The notes under the pieces were generated by a model. That model was given only the letters and a program-made list of their open reading frames with translations. It was not told the DNA's origin and made no database searches. A DNA stretch of 64,000 bases from Paraescarpia echinospica (Eukaryota > Annelida > Polychaeta > Sabellida > Siboglinidae): NCBI GenBank assembly GCA_020002185.1, contig CM034541.1:26397164-26461163 (forward strand), given 5' to 3'. Below, in pieces: positions 1 to 9,599 of this stretch; positions within the stretch are counted from its first letter, which is position 1, and each line of letters begins with the position of its first letter. Both the position numbers and the translations under genes were made by a program.

Positions 1-422
1 GGTCGTAACACATGAGACTGACAATCACGCCAAGGTGAGACTTCTTTATGCCAAAAGTAACATGTTACGGCAAAAATTTCATTTTTGTTCCACTGCAATA
101 AATAATAAGCTGTTTTAATTTAAGTAATATTTATATATGTGCGCTATGGGTTAATTGTACAAAAGCTAATGTTCAGCAATTTATTGTTGCCTATAGCAAT
201 TCATACAGGATATTGAACAAACTGCCTATGGGATGTAACGCTAGCCACATGTTTGCTACAGCAAATATCAAATCATGTAAATGTGTTATCTGAACAGCTA
301 GTTTTCGTTTAATCACGAGGATTGACAGGTCTGTTAATATAATTATTCAGAGTATTGTTACTAGCGACATATACCGTACGTCGCAATTGTGGCATCGGTG
401 GATCAAGGCTTTGTATATTGGT
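1..422. other. AT-rich intergenic stretch, nothing recognised
   Basis: I see no convincing coding frame, RNA gene or repeat in this stretch. Short frames are interrupted and have no recognisable domain. Confidence 0.5.
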
Positions 423-600
423 TAAATATCCTATTTATTTATTTATTTATTTATTTATTTTTTATTTTTTTCATACATACATACATACATACATACACAC
501 GCGAACACGCGTACACACGTACATACGTACGTACGTACGTGCTTAAATACGTACATGCGTACATACGTACATACGTACATACATACATACATAGAGACAG
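423..600. repeat. TTTA microsatellite followed by ACAT/ACGT microsatellite
   Basis: A short TTTA run (about 431-462) is followed by a degenerate ACAT/ACGT tetranucleotide run up to about 595. Tetranucleotide repeats give Tyr/Thr/Ile/His- or Val/Cys/Met-rich frames on both strands; these are not genes. Confidence 0.9.
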
Positions 601-604
601 TAGT

Positions 605-1432
605 ACTGTAGAGACAAGAAACGTCGAGAGAGGAAGAGTTGCTGTGTGAAGCCATGGCTGTACAGACATGATACGTCGAGAGAGGAGTTGCTGGGTGAAG
701 CCATGGTTGTACAGACATGAGACGTCGAGAGAAGAGTTGATGTGTGAAGCCATGGCTGTACAGACATGAGACGTCGAGAGAAGAGTTGCTTTGTGAAGCC
801 ATGGCTATACAGACATGAGACGTCGAGAGAAGAGTTGCTGTGTGAAGCCATGGCTGTAAAGACATGAGACGTCGAGAGAACAGTTGCTTTGTGAAGCCAT
901 GGCTATACAGACATGAGATGTCGAGAGAAGAGTTGCTGTGTAAAACCGTGGCTGTACAGACATGATACGTCGAGAGAAGAGTTGCTGTGTGAAGCCGTGG
1001 CTGTAGAGACATGGGACGTCAAGAGGGGAGTTTCTGGGTGAAGCCGTGGCTGTAAAGACGTGAGACGTCGAGAGAAGAGGAGGTGCTGGGTGAAGCCATG
1101 GCTGTAGAGACATGAGACGTCAACAGAGGAGTTGCTGGGTGAAGCCATGGCTGTACAGACATGAGACGTCAAGAGAGGAGTTACTGGGTGAAGCCGTGGC
1201 TGTAGAGACATGAAACGTCGAGAGAGGAGTTGCTGGGTGAAGCCATGGCTGTACAGACATGAGACGTCAAGAGAGGAGTTACTGGGTGAAGCCGTGGCTG
1301 TAGAGACATGAAACGTCGAGAGAGGAGTTGCTGGGTGAAGCCATGGCTGTAGAGACATGATACGTAGAGAGAGGAGTTGCTGTGTGAAGTCGTCGCTGTA
1401 CAGACGTGATACGTCAAGAGAGGATTGCTGAT
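605..1432. repeat. 49-bp minisatellite, block 1 (about 16 units)
   Basis: The unit reads approximately GACATGAGACGTCGAGAGAG followed by GAGTTGCTGGGTGAAGCC and ATGGCTGTAGA, with a 49-base period. Units differ by point changes (TACAGA/TAGAGA, CATGG/CGTGG). Because 49 is not a multiple of three, a frame through the array cycles through all three readings of the unit and stays open, which makes long spurious frames on the minus strand. The same unit forms the blocks at 2.88-3.18 and 4.64-5.52 kb. Confidence 0.92.
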
Positions 1433-1502
1433 ATTTCGTCAGGAAAGTTCGTTTTTAAATCTGAAACTTTAATTTTTTTATATCCAAGATGTATTTAATT
1501 TA

Positions 1503-1550
1503 CCTGGTAGAGGCTTTCGTCAACGTGTCCCGTCGACTTCATCAGTACCT
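1503..1550 (-). ncRNA. Small hammerhead-ribozyme motif, left end of Penelope copy 1
   Basis: Read on the minus strand: GGUA, CUGAUGA, an extra A, a 7-bp stem II (GUCGACG/CGUUGAC, one G-U pair) with a 5-base loop, then GAAA, GCCUC and UACC. GGUA/UACC forms stem I, and the A after GAA can pair with the U before the cleavage C to leave a one-base-pair stem III. Small hammerhead variants of this sort are known in Penelope-like elements and have been reported to act as dimers. Self-cleavage here is an inference. Confidence 0.75.
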
Positions 1551-2780
1551 GTGACGCTGAATGACGTCATCGTACACGTGAGGCAGTTCGTACTTGCCCT
1601 CGTCTCTGTTGATGGGTGTTCTGGAAGAAGAGAACAAACCTAAACGTGGAGTTATTGAAATTTGTTTTGGAGAAGACATACTTCAGATTTGGAGGAAACA
1701 TTTACCAGCAGAAGTTTGGGGTAGCCATTGGCAGTCCGGTATCCGCCATTGTAGTGAATCTGTACATGGAGGACCTGGAGTAGAAAATAATAGCCACAGC
1801 ACCAGTCGATTGTCAACTGAGAAACTGGATGCGATATGTGGACGACGTAATTTGCCTGGTACACACAGGAAAGGCAAAGAAATTACAACAACACATGAAC
1901 ACTGTTGACCACACAGGTAGCATAATTGTCACGCGGGAAGACGAATAGAACAACAGCATGCCCTTCTTGTATGCAAAGTTCACCAGAAAAGAAGATGGCT
2001 GTGTGAAGTCTACAGTGTACAGGAAGAAGACGCACACTGATCAATACCTGAACTTTGCATCCCACCACCCCAAACATCAGAAGTTGGGAGTTGTCAGAAC
2101 CCTTATGAACAGGTGTGAGACGATAACTTCAGAGGAGAGGGACAAGATGGAAGAGGTGGAACACTTGAGAGGAGCTCTAAGAGTATGTGGTTATCCGTCT
2201 TGGGCCTTGAACAAGGTGACAGATAGCAGTAAGAAAAAAAGACCAACAAAAAGATTAAGGACAGAAACTACCGGAGCCAAGTAGTCAGGGGGTCTCAGAG
2301 AGAGTACATCGAGTACTGAAGAAATATACAGTAGCAAAAGCCATGCGTTCCCACATCACCCACAGGCGCCTGTTGGTACATCCCAAAAACAAAGAAGAGC
2401 TACAAGAACAGAGCGAACTGGTGTACCAGATACCGTGCAAGAATTGTGGTGCTAAATTTATTAGGGAGACAGGAAGACTATTCAAAACACGACTGGAGGA
2501 ACACAGAAAGGTCGTAGACATCACGACAAATTTGAAATTCACAAGGAGCGGGAAAATAGATTGATGTCTATCATCAATAAATCTGCCCTTACAGACCTTG
2601 CGACAACTGAAAACCACATCATAAACTGGGAGGGAGTGAAAATTGTAGACAAGGAACCCAACAGAAGAACCCGGCATATCAAGGAAGCCATCTGGATCAG
2701 GAAAACTAGAACACTCATCAACAGAGACGAGGGCAATTACGAACTGCCTCACGTGTACGATGACGTCATTCAGCGTCATC

Positions 2781-2827
2781 GGTATTGATGAAGTCGATGT
2801 GATACGTTCACGAAAGCCTCTACCAGG
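2781..2827 (+). ncRNA. Hammerhead-like motif, right end of Penelope copy 1 (core mutated)
   Basis: Same layout as the left-end motif but on the plus strand. The core reads UUGAUGA instead of CUGAUGA, and stem II has mismatches (GUCGAUG against CGUUCAC). The GAAA box and the GGUA/UACC stem I remain. The core C is essential in known hammerheads, so this copy is probably inactive. Confidence 0.6.
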
Positions 2828-2880
2828 TAAATTAAATACATCTTGGATATGAAAAATAACAGTTTCTGATTCGCCAACAT

Positions 2881-3184
2881 AGGAGTTGCTGGGTGAAGCC
2901 GTGGCTGTAGAGAAATGAGATGTCGATAGAGGAGGAGTTTCTGGGTGAAGCCGTGGCTGTAAAGACGTGAGACGTCGAGAAAAGAGGAGGTGCTGGGTGA
3001 AGCCATGGCTGTAGAGACATGAAACGTCGAGAGAGGAGTTGCTGGGTGAAGCCATGGCTGTAGAGACATGAAACGTCGAGAGAGGACTTACTGGGTGAAG
3101 CCATGGCTGTAGAGACATGATACATAGAGAGAGGAGTTGCTGTGTGAAGTCGTCGCTATAGAGACGTGATACGTCAAGAGAGGA
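2881..3184. repeat. 49-bp minisatellite, block 2 (about 6 units)
   Basis: Same 49-base unit as block 1, lying between the two Penelope copies. Its last units before 3184 match the last units of block 1 before 1424 nearly base for base, in step with the 1760-base period of the Penelope copies. Confidence 0.9.
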
Positions 3185-3262
3185 TTACTGATATTTCGTC
3201 AGGAAAGTTCGTTTTCAAATCAGAAACATTCATTTTTTTATATCCAAGATGAATTTAATTTA

Positions 3263-3310
3263 CCTGGTAGAGGCTTTCGTCAACGTGTCCCGTCGACTTC
3301 ATCAGTACCT
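3263..3310 (-). ncRNA. Small hammerhead-ribozyme motif, left end of Penelope copy 2
   Basis: Identical in core and stem II to the motif at 1503-1550 (CUGAUGA, seven-pair stem II, GAAA, GGUA/UACC stem I), again on the minus strand. Confidence 0.75.
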
Positions 3311-4541
3311 GTGACGCTGAGTGACGTCGTCGTACACGTGAGGCAGTTCATACTTGCCCTCGTCTCTGTTGATGGGTGTTCTGGAAGAAGAGAACAAACC
3401 TAAACGTGGAGTTATTGAAATTTGTTTTGGAGAAGACATACTTCAGATTTGGAGGAAACATTTACCAGCAGAAGTTTGGGGTAGCCATTGGCAGTCCGGT
3501 ATCCGCCATTGTAGTGAATCTGTACATGGAGGACCTGGAGTAGAAAATAATAGCCACAGCACCAGTCGATTGTCAACTGAGAAACTGGATGCGATATGTG
3601 GACGACGTAATTTGCCTGGTACACACAGGAAAGGCAAAGAAATTACAACAACACATGAACACTGTTGACCACACAAGTAGCATAATTGTCACGCGGAAAG
3701 ACGAATAGAACAACAGCATGCCCTTCTTGTATGCAAAGTTCACCAGAAAGGAAGATGGCAGTGTGAAGTCTACAGTGTACAGGAAGAAGACGCACACTGA
3801 TCAATACCTGAACTTTGCATCCCACCACCCCAAACATCAGAAGTTGGGAGTTGTCAGAACCCTTATGAACAGGTGTGAGACGATAACTTCAGAGGAGAGG
3901 GACAAGATGGAAGAGGTGGAACACTTGAGAGGAGCTCTAAGAGTATGTGGCTATCCGTCCTGGGTCTTGAACAAGGTGACAGATAGCAGTAAGAAAAAAA
4001 AGACCAACAAAAAGATTAAGGACAGAAACTACCGGAGCCAAGTAGTCAGGGGGTCTCAGAGAGAGTACATCGAGTACTGAAGAAATATACAGTAGCAACA
4101 GCCATGCGTTCCCACATCACCCACAGGCGCCTGTTGGTACATCCCAAGGACAAAGAAGAGCTACAAGAACAGGGCGAACTGGTGTACCAAATACCGTGCA
4201 AGAATTGTGGTGCTGAATTCATTAGGGAGACAGGAAGACTACTCAAAACACGACTGGCGGAACACAGAAAGGACGTAGACATCACGACAAATTTGAAATT
4301 CACAAGGAGCGGGAAAATAGATTGATGTCTATCATCAATAAATCCGCCCTTACAGACCATGCGACAACTGAAAACCACATCACAAACTGGGAGGGAGTGA
4401 AAATTGTAGACAAGGAACCCAACAGAAGAACCCGGCATATCAAGGAAGCCATCTGGATCAGGAAAACTAGAACACTCATCAACAGAGACGAGGGCAATTA
4501 CGAACTGCCTCACGTGTACGATGACGTCATTCAGCGTCATC

Positions 4542-4588
4542 GGTACTGATGAAGTCGACGTGATACGTTCACGAAAGCCTCTACCAGG
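4542..4588 (+). ncRNA. Small hammerhead-ribozyme motif, right end of Penelope copy 2
   Basis: Plus-strand copy with an intact CUGAUGA core, GAAA box and GGUA/UACC stem I. Stem II (GUCGACG against CGUUCAC) has one C-C mismatch. It is better preserved than the equivalent motif at 2781-2827. Confidence 0.7.
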
Positions 4589-4641
4589 TAAATTAAATAC
4601 ATCTTGGATATGAAAAATAGCAGTTTCTGATTCGCCAACAT

Positions 4642-5522
4642 AGGAGTTGCTGGGTGAAGCCGTGGCTGTAGAGACATGAGATGTCGATAGAGGAGGAGTT
4701 GCTGGGTGAAGCCGTGGCTGCAAAGACGTGCGACGTCGAGAGAGGAGTTGCTGGGTGAAGCCATGGCTTTAGAGACATGAGACGTCGAGAGAGAAGTTGC
4801 TGGGTGAAGCTATGGCTTTAGAGACATGAGACGTTGAGAGAGGAGTTGCTGGGTGAAGCCATTGCTTTAGAGACATGAGACGTTGAGAGAGGAGTTGCTG
4901 GGTGAAGCCATGGCTTTAGAGACATGAGACGTCGAGAGAGGAGTTGCTGGGTGAAGCCATGGCTTTAGAGACATGAGACGTCGAGAGAGGAGTTGCTGGG
5001 TGAAGCCATGGCTTTAGAGATATGAGACGTCGAGAGAGGAGTTGCTGGGTGAAGCCATGGCTTTAGAGACATGAGACGTTGAGAGAGGAGTTGCTGGGTG
5101 AAGCCGTGGCTTTAGAGACATGAGACGTTGAGAGAGGAGTTGCTGGGTGAAGCCATGGCTTTAGAGACATGAGACGTTGAGAGAGGAGTTGCTGGGTGAA
5201 GCCATGGCTTTAGAGACATGAGACGTTGAGAGAGGAGTTGCTGGGTGAAGCCATGGCTTTAGAGACATGAGATGTCGATAGAGGAGGAGTTACTGGGCGA
5301 AGCCATGGCTGTAAAGACATGATACGTCGAGAGAGGTGTTGCTGGGTGAAGCCGTGGCTGTAGAGACATGAGACGTTGAGAGAAGAGTTGCTGGGTGAAG
5401 CCATGGCTTTAGAGACATGAGATGTCGATAGAGGAGGAGTTACTGGGTGAAGCAGTGGCTGTAGAGACATGATACGTCGAGAGAGGAGTTGCTGGGCGAA
5501 GCCGTGTTCCTGTAAAGACACG
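4642..5522. repeat. 49-bp minisatellite, block 3 (about 18 units)
   Basis: Same unit as the other blocks, but dominated by a CTTTAGAGAC variant in place of CTGTAGAGAC. This variant is homogeneous over about ten consecutive units (4.74-5.27 kb), a sign of recent local amplification. The array ends in unique sequence after about 5522. Confidence 0.92.
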
Positions 5523-7087
5523 ATGAGCGTGGAACTGCGGCAACATCACACGCGTATTTCTTTACTCTGGCAAGATAACGTACGGAAGCTACACGCTACT
5601 GTTTTGAATATCGTTTTACTATTGCTCGTACAATCATGTAATAATCAAATGTTGGTATGGACTGCATTAGCGGATGGTGATCGTACGAGTGGGTGCAAAT
5701 TACATACAAGTACTGACGCCAGCTGGTCGGGGAGTGGTCATGTTATTTGCCAACTCATGTTGGAGGACATAATATAAGTAATTACTAGATACTCGGGTAT
5801 CAACTTGTCGACGGAAAGTCTACACAAGTAATATATGCCGTTAACACTCCTTCCGCTGCATTGTTCGCGAACGGCAATATCCTTGACATAACTTACCAGA
5901 TCCAGTCATTATGTTACAAGCCTGCCTATTTAATATAATGTATGCGACACAATTCACACAAATAGTCAGGGAAATACAAACAAAACACTCGAACAAATAA
6001 TTGTTTGGATGCATGGTTTCTTTATGACATTATTAAATGAGATATATGTATCAGTGTCCAGGTTGTGTTGTGAAGCACTTCAATATAATGGCAAAACTAT
6101 GTCATTTCCTTTAACAAATATAATCTACATATTAATTGGCTACCTCTGGGTCAGTCAACCTACCACTATAAATTCGCCTCTTTCAATATTCATTCGCTTC
6201 CGTGGTTCTACCAAATGGTTGAGCAGTTCAAACACCACGGCGTTTATTGAGAGTTATTTAGTCACGTGTTTGATTTCTGTTAACATATCATAATTGACGA
6301 CAACATAAATTATTTGTTTAGCGGAAACGGTCTGATTATCAGAAATGTGTAACTGAAGGCACGGTTTGTTGCTCCAGCATTTGGTGTAAGCTAGGGTGCT
6401 TTATTTCTTAAATATATCGGTTCACTAAATAACATTCAGGAATAGACTATGGAGACACGGAACCGTAAGCCCACATATTTGAACTACCAAATATTTGCTA
6501 CAATCCGCCTTTATTAAACAACATATTAATCGAGTTGCCATTTTTGCAACCTGGAAATGGTTGGTAGTGTAAGGTTTGTGATTTTTGATTGGATAATGCT
6601 AGAAATATGATTTGTTGGTGCATAATGAGTTCATTGGAATTTTTTCCAATGATTTTGTGTTGATGTGACATGGCAATAAAGCTGTTGTTAAAATTGGGAC
6701 GTTTATAAGATAACATTTATTTACAGTTCTTCATTTGCAATGATCAGTCATCATGACTGAGCTACGAGTATGCTAATAGCTATTCATACATGTACATGCA
6801 TATGGCTACTTCTAACAAGAAACATACAAAAGCATTGCGAAATGGCATGCATTGATCACGAATGAATCTGTATCATACATGTACAACATTTAAAACAACA
6901 AAATTCTAAGTTCAAAGTAAGAAGTACTCAATTATAAATTTGTTGAAACACAATGCAACACAATTTGAGAGCATTTTTTGTAATGACAGGTTTCATTTGG
7001 ATATTTACAATGCGTATATCATTTATCAATTCAAAACCAACGGTATATGAAAGGGACGCCATTCACATTACATTCTCATAGAAAAAA
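5523..7087. other. Intergenic, nothing recognised
   Basis: No domain, RNA gene or clear repeat is seen. The plus frame at 5469-5777 starts inside the minisatellite, and its C-terminal part has no match I can name. Confidence 0.5.
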
Positions 7088-8560
7088 TTAGTCCCGCCAT
7101 TCTCTTTCATCTTTTTCTTCTATTTCCTGTGTAATCTTACCTTCGTCCTCATTATCATTTCTAGCGTCATTCTCATGTTCATCAAGTTTGGTGAACGGGT
7201 TGAGGCACGTGGCTTCACCAACACAGACGCAGTACGGTGTGCAGGGACAATCCTGCAGAATGACAGCTACATGCATGACTTCTGCAAGCTTTCCCTACAG
7301 CTTTACACTGACAGTTGATGATGTCCATGAGGGCAGGGGGGGGGGCTGCTGGTCCTCTGGCGATGCATGGAGTTGGCACACCCCCTGCACCAGTGACAAA
7401 CTACCATCCATAATCAGCGATATCAACCACGGGCGGGGAGTCTGCTGATCTGCTGCCTTCCAGAGCATGACTCCGTAGTGAGCTCGCAGGATGTGGTAGG
7501 CCAGATTAGCGTCTGTCGGAGGAAGAGTCTTGATACATACAGCTTTCCCTCTGGTCCTTTTGAAGTAGAGCGCATACCTGGCAGAAGCCACGCTTATGCC
7601 ATCAGCAACACCATAGAGCGAGCAGATGAATTTCCGTTCAGTCTCCGTCAAATGTTCGAGAGTAGCACCATCTTCACCGAAAACAGTGTAGAGGCCAGAG
7701 TGGTCAGCAGACTTCAATACCTTTAGCGCCATCGCTTCGCCATGACCAAATAGATAGGATACAGTATCGCAGCCTGACAGTGCATGCATACCAAGCAGTT
7801 GGAGGGATTTCGGACCAAGGAGGAAAGAACTTCCATTTCAATCCACACCCAAACGACAAGCAGAACAATGACGTCAGTGTCCATCCTACAGAAGATAACT
7901 AATGATAGTAATATCTGCTTCATAATGGCTGTACACGCCCTCCTCTCTTCCAAACATCGTCACATTGTAGCCCAAATTGAATGTGGAGAGAACCCCGATA
8001 AGAGCCTTCTTATTTGCCTTGCTTTTCATGATGGCATCGCGGCATGGGAGTTTGCTGGATATTATGATGTTGTAGAATGATGTCAACAGCCCATTCACCT
8101 GCACGCCGGATTCGTTCATGGTCCTTTGACGAGATCTGAAGCAGATCCAGCAGAGGGCCAAATAATATGATATAGAAGTTGCTGACGAAGATCACTATAT
8201 ATGGAGCTCCTGGTTGAAGATCATCCACTTTCAGTTTAGAGACGAGAGTGGATTTTGTTCCAGTCCTCATACGTCCATATTCATCAATGATTGATGCAGG
8301 GACAGCGCACAGTTCATAGACAAACTTTGTTTGAAATTTGACTTGCCGGTGCTGCCCTACTGTGCTGAAAAATCGGAAAGATAAAATGAAAAACGTGCCT
8401 GCACAGTTTCCCGCGTCCATGTTGTTGTAGATGAGTTCTCGTTGCCGTAAATGAGTTCGCGTTACATCCTGGTATCCATGAAGTTGTATAATGGTGTAGA
8501 ATTTTATTTTATGGAACAAATTCATTGGAGGTAAGTAACTGACAAATGGACACAACAAAA
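7088..8560 (-). pseudogene. Decayed transposon-type gene (ALSGCDT family, function unknown)
   Basis: Minus-strand fragments lie in order. First (about 8160-8005) comes a segment with FGREEGVYSHYEADITIISY, resembling the 'HEEADT' box. Next (about 7890-7830) is a DTDVIVLL box. Then a frame (7789-7295) begins with HALSGCDTVSYLFGHG and continues through FICSLYG and LPPTDANLAYHILRAHY. Finally a cysteine-rich tail with CTPYCVCVG and CLNPF reaches 7088. This succession is typical of a multi-copy, transposon-associated protein family in cnidarians, echinoderms and molluscs; its biochemical role is unknown to me. The pieces are in different frames, so the copy is broken by several frameshifts. Confidence 0.65.
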
Positions 8561-8737
8561 TTTAATTTACGTTAGACCTGCGTCAAAAACTTGTCATGCA
8601 TACTTCTTGAAAAATAACTTCCCAAATTAATTAGTGCCAATGCCAAGTCAAAGAAAACATTTTCTTTTATTGTACAATATTTATCTCACTTTTAATTATG
8701 GCAGTACAAGTGTGTATCGGTACTGTGTTCTTGCCCA

Positions 8738-9100
8738 TATGCTAAAATATAGGTATAGACACAAAAATCGTGTCTCTGTCATATTTTCAGTACAAATGGC
8801 GACAATTTTGGTCACGTGTTCATTGTCAGGCATTATTGGAAATGGTTCCATTGAATTCCTGATATGACAAAACATAGGGATGGACACCAAAATCGTGTCT
8901 GTAACATAAACCAATTAAACGGTATGCTCGATTTTGGCTATTTTCGGTGAAAATGGCGGCCATTTTGAATTAAATTGTTGTCATGTGAACATATAGTCGG
9001 ATATCATTGGAAATGGTTCCATTGAATTCCTCATATGCCAAAACATGTGTATAGACACCAAAATCATGTTCCTAGCATGCTCCAGTGCAAAGAATGTAAC
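8738..9100. repeat. Three diverged tandem units sharing an 'AGACACCAAAATCGTGT' box
   Basis: The phrase AAAATA/AAACAT-N-AGGTATAGACACMAAAATC occurs near 8744, 8872 and 9043. GGAAATGGTTCCATTGAATTCCT occurs before the second and third of these, and a GAAAATGGCGRCMATTTTG-like segment lies in units one and two. Spacing is about 130-170 bases. The origin is unknown. Confidence 0.65.
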
Positions 9101-9405
9101 ATGTTCTAATTTGACCTAGGTTCACGGCAGCCATCTTAGATTTGCTTGGCTCCCACAAGTTGCCCAAGGATGGCGCGTTGCCATCCCGCTGATTTGAGTT
9201 GAGGGATCCATAGCCTACATGATTCAGCAAAAAAACCTTAAACTACCAATCATTTCCGGGTTCCATACTGAACATAGTAGGGCGGTAACTCGACTATATC
9301 CTGATATATATATGTCAACATTAGATAGCGTATTCACATGAATTTGCAAAAAAAGGTCCGATATGGTACAAGCGCAAAACGTTGATGGGATTCTTGCCCA
9401 AAATG

Positions 9406-9504
9406 AATATAACAATAATACTACTACTACTGCTTCTACTACTACTATTACTTTTATTACTACTACTACTATTACTACAACTACTACTTCTATTACTACT
9501 ACTG

Positions 9505-9544
<40 letters not shown>

Positions 9545-9560
9545 CACCACCACCACCAGC
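9406..9560. repeat. ACT/ACC trinucleotide microsatellite
   Basis: About 150 bases of ACT repeats grade into ACC repeats. They produce poly-Thr, poly-Leu and poly-Val frames that are not genes. Confidence 0.95.
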
Positions 9561-9599
9561 GTCACCTTCAAAACCACATAAATTTTACCAAACCCAACC

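Larger units (their letters stand above)
1436..2880 (+). mobile_element. Penelope-like retroelement relic, copy 1
   Basis: Plus-strand frames contain the C-terminal part of a Penelope-type reverse transcriptase: a GVAIGSPVS stretch near 1715-1745 (RT motif B type) and a YVDD catalytic box at about 1834-1845. A downstream frame (2343-2564) holds the GIY-YIG-type endonuclease signature: a PCKNCG zinc-knuckle-like cysteine pair followed by FIRETGR and a conserved R..EH. A frame at 2561-2788 continues the C-terminus. RT and GIY-YIG in this order is the hallmark of Penelope-like elements. The N-terminal RT is missing, and internal stops and frameshifts split the frame, so it is not autonomous. The outer ~140-180 bases of the two ends (about 1440-1622 and 2713-2880) are inverted copies of each other, including part of the coding 3' end. 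Confidence 0.85.
3185..4641 (+). mobile_element. Penelope-like retroelement relic, copy 2
   Basis: This is a near-identical copy of the element at 1.44-2.88 kb, displaced by 1760-1761 bases. The RT block with GVAIGSPVS and YVDD and the GIY-YIG-type frame (4104-4325, PCKNCG then FIRETGR) are repeated with scattered substitutions and one 1-base indel in an A run near 3992. It has the same missing RT N-terminus, the same internal stops and the same inverted ends. Shared lesions indicate that the unit was duplicated after the element decayed. Confidence 0.85.

Noticed and set aside
1594..1908. 104-residue plus frame (and its copy at 3354-3668) as a gene
   Set aside because: It is an out-of-frame reading of the Penelope reverse transcriptase; the real motifs (GSPVS, YVDD) are in another frame of the same bases.
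2285..3118. 277-residue minus-strand frame across the Penelope/minisatellite border
   Set aside because: It is antisense to the endonuclease region and runs into the minisatellite; it is open by chance.
451..5521. Long minus-strand frames rich in SLQPWLHPATPLSTSHVS-type repeats
   Set aside because: They are the three frames of the 49-bp minisatellite read in turn. A non-multiple-of-three unit without stops keeps any frame open; there is no start context, domain or codon bias.
605..5522. CRISPR array
   Set aside because: The units are contiguous, with no unique spacers, in a eukaryotic setting.
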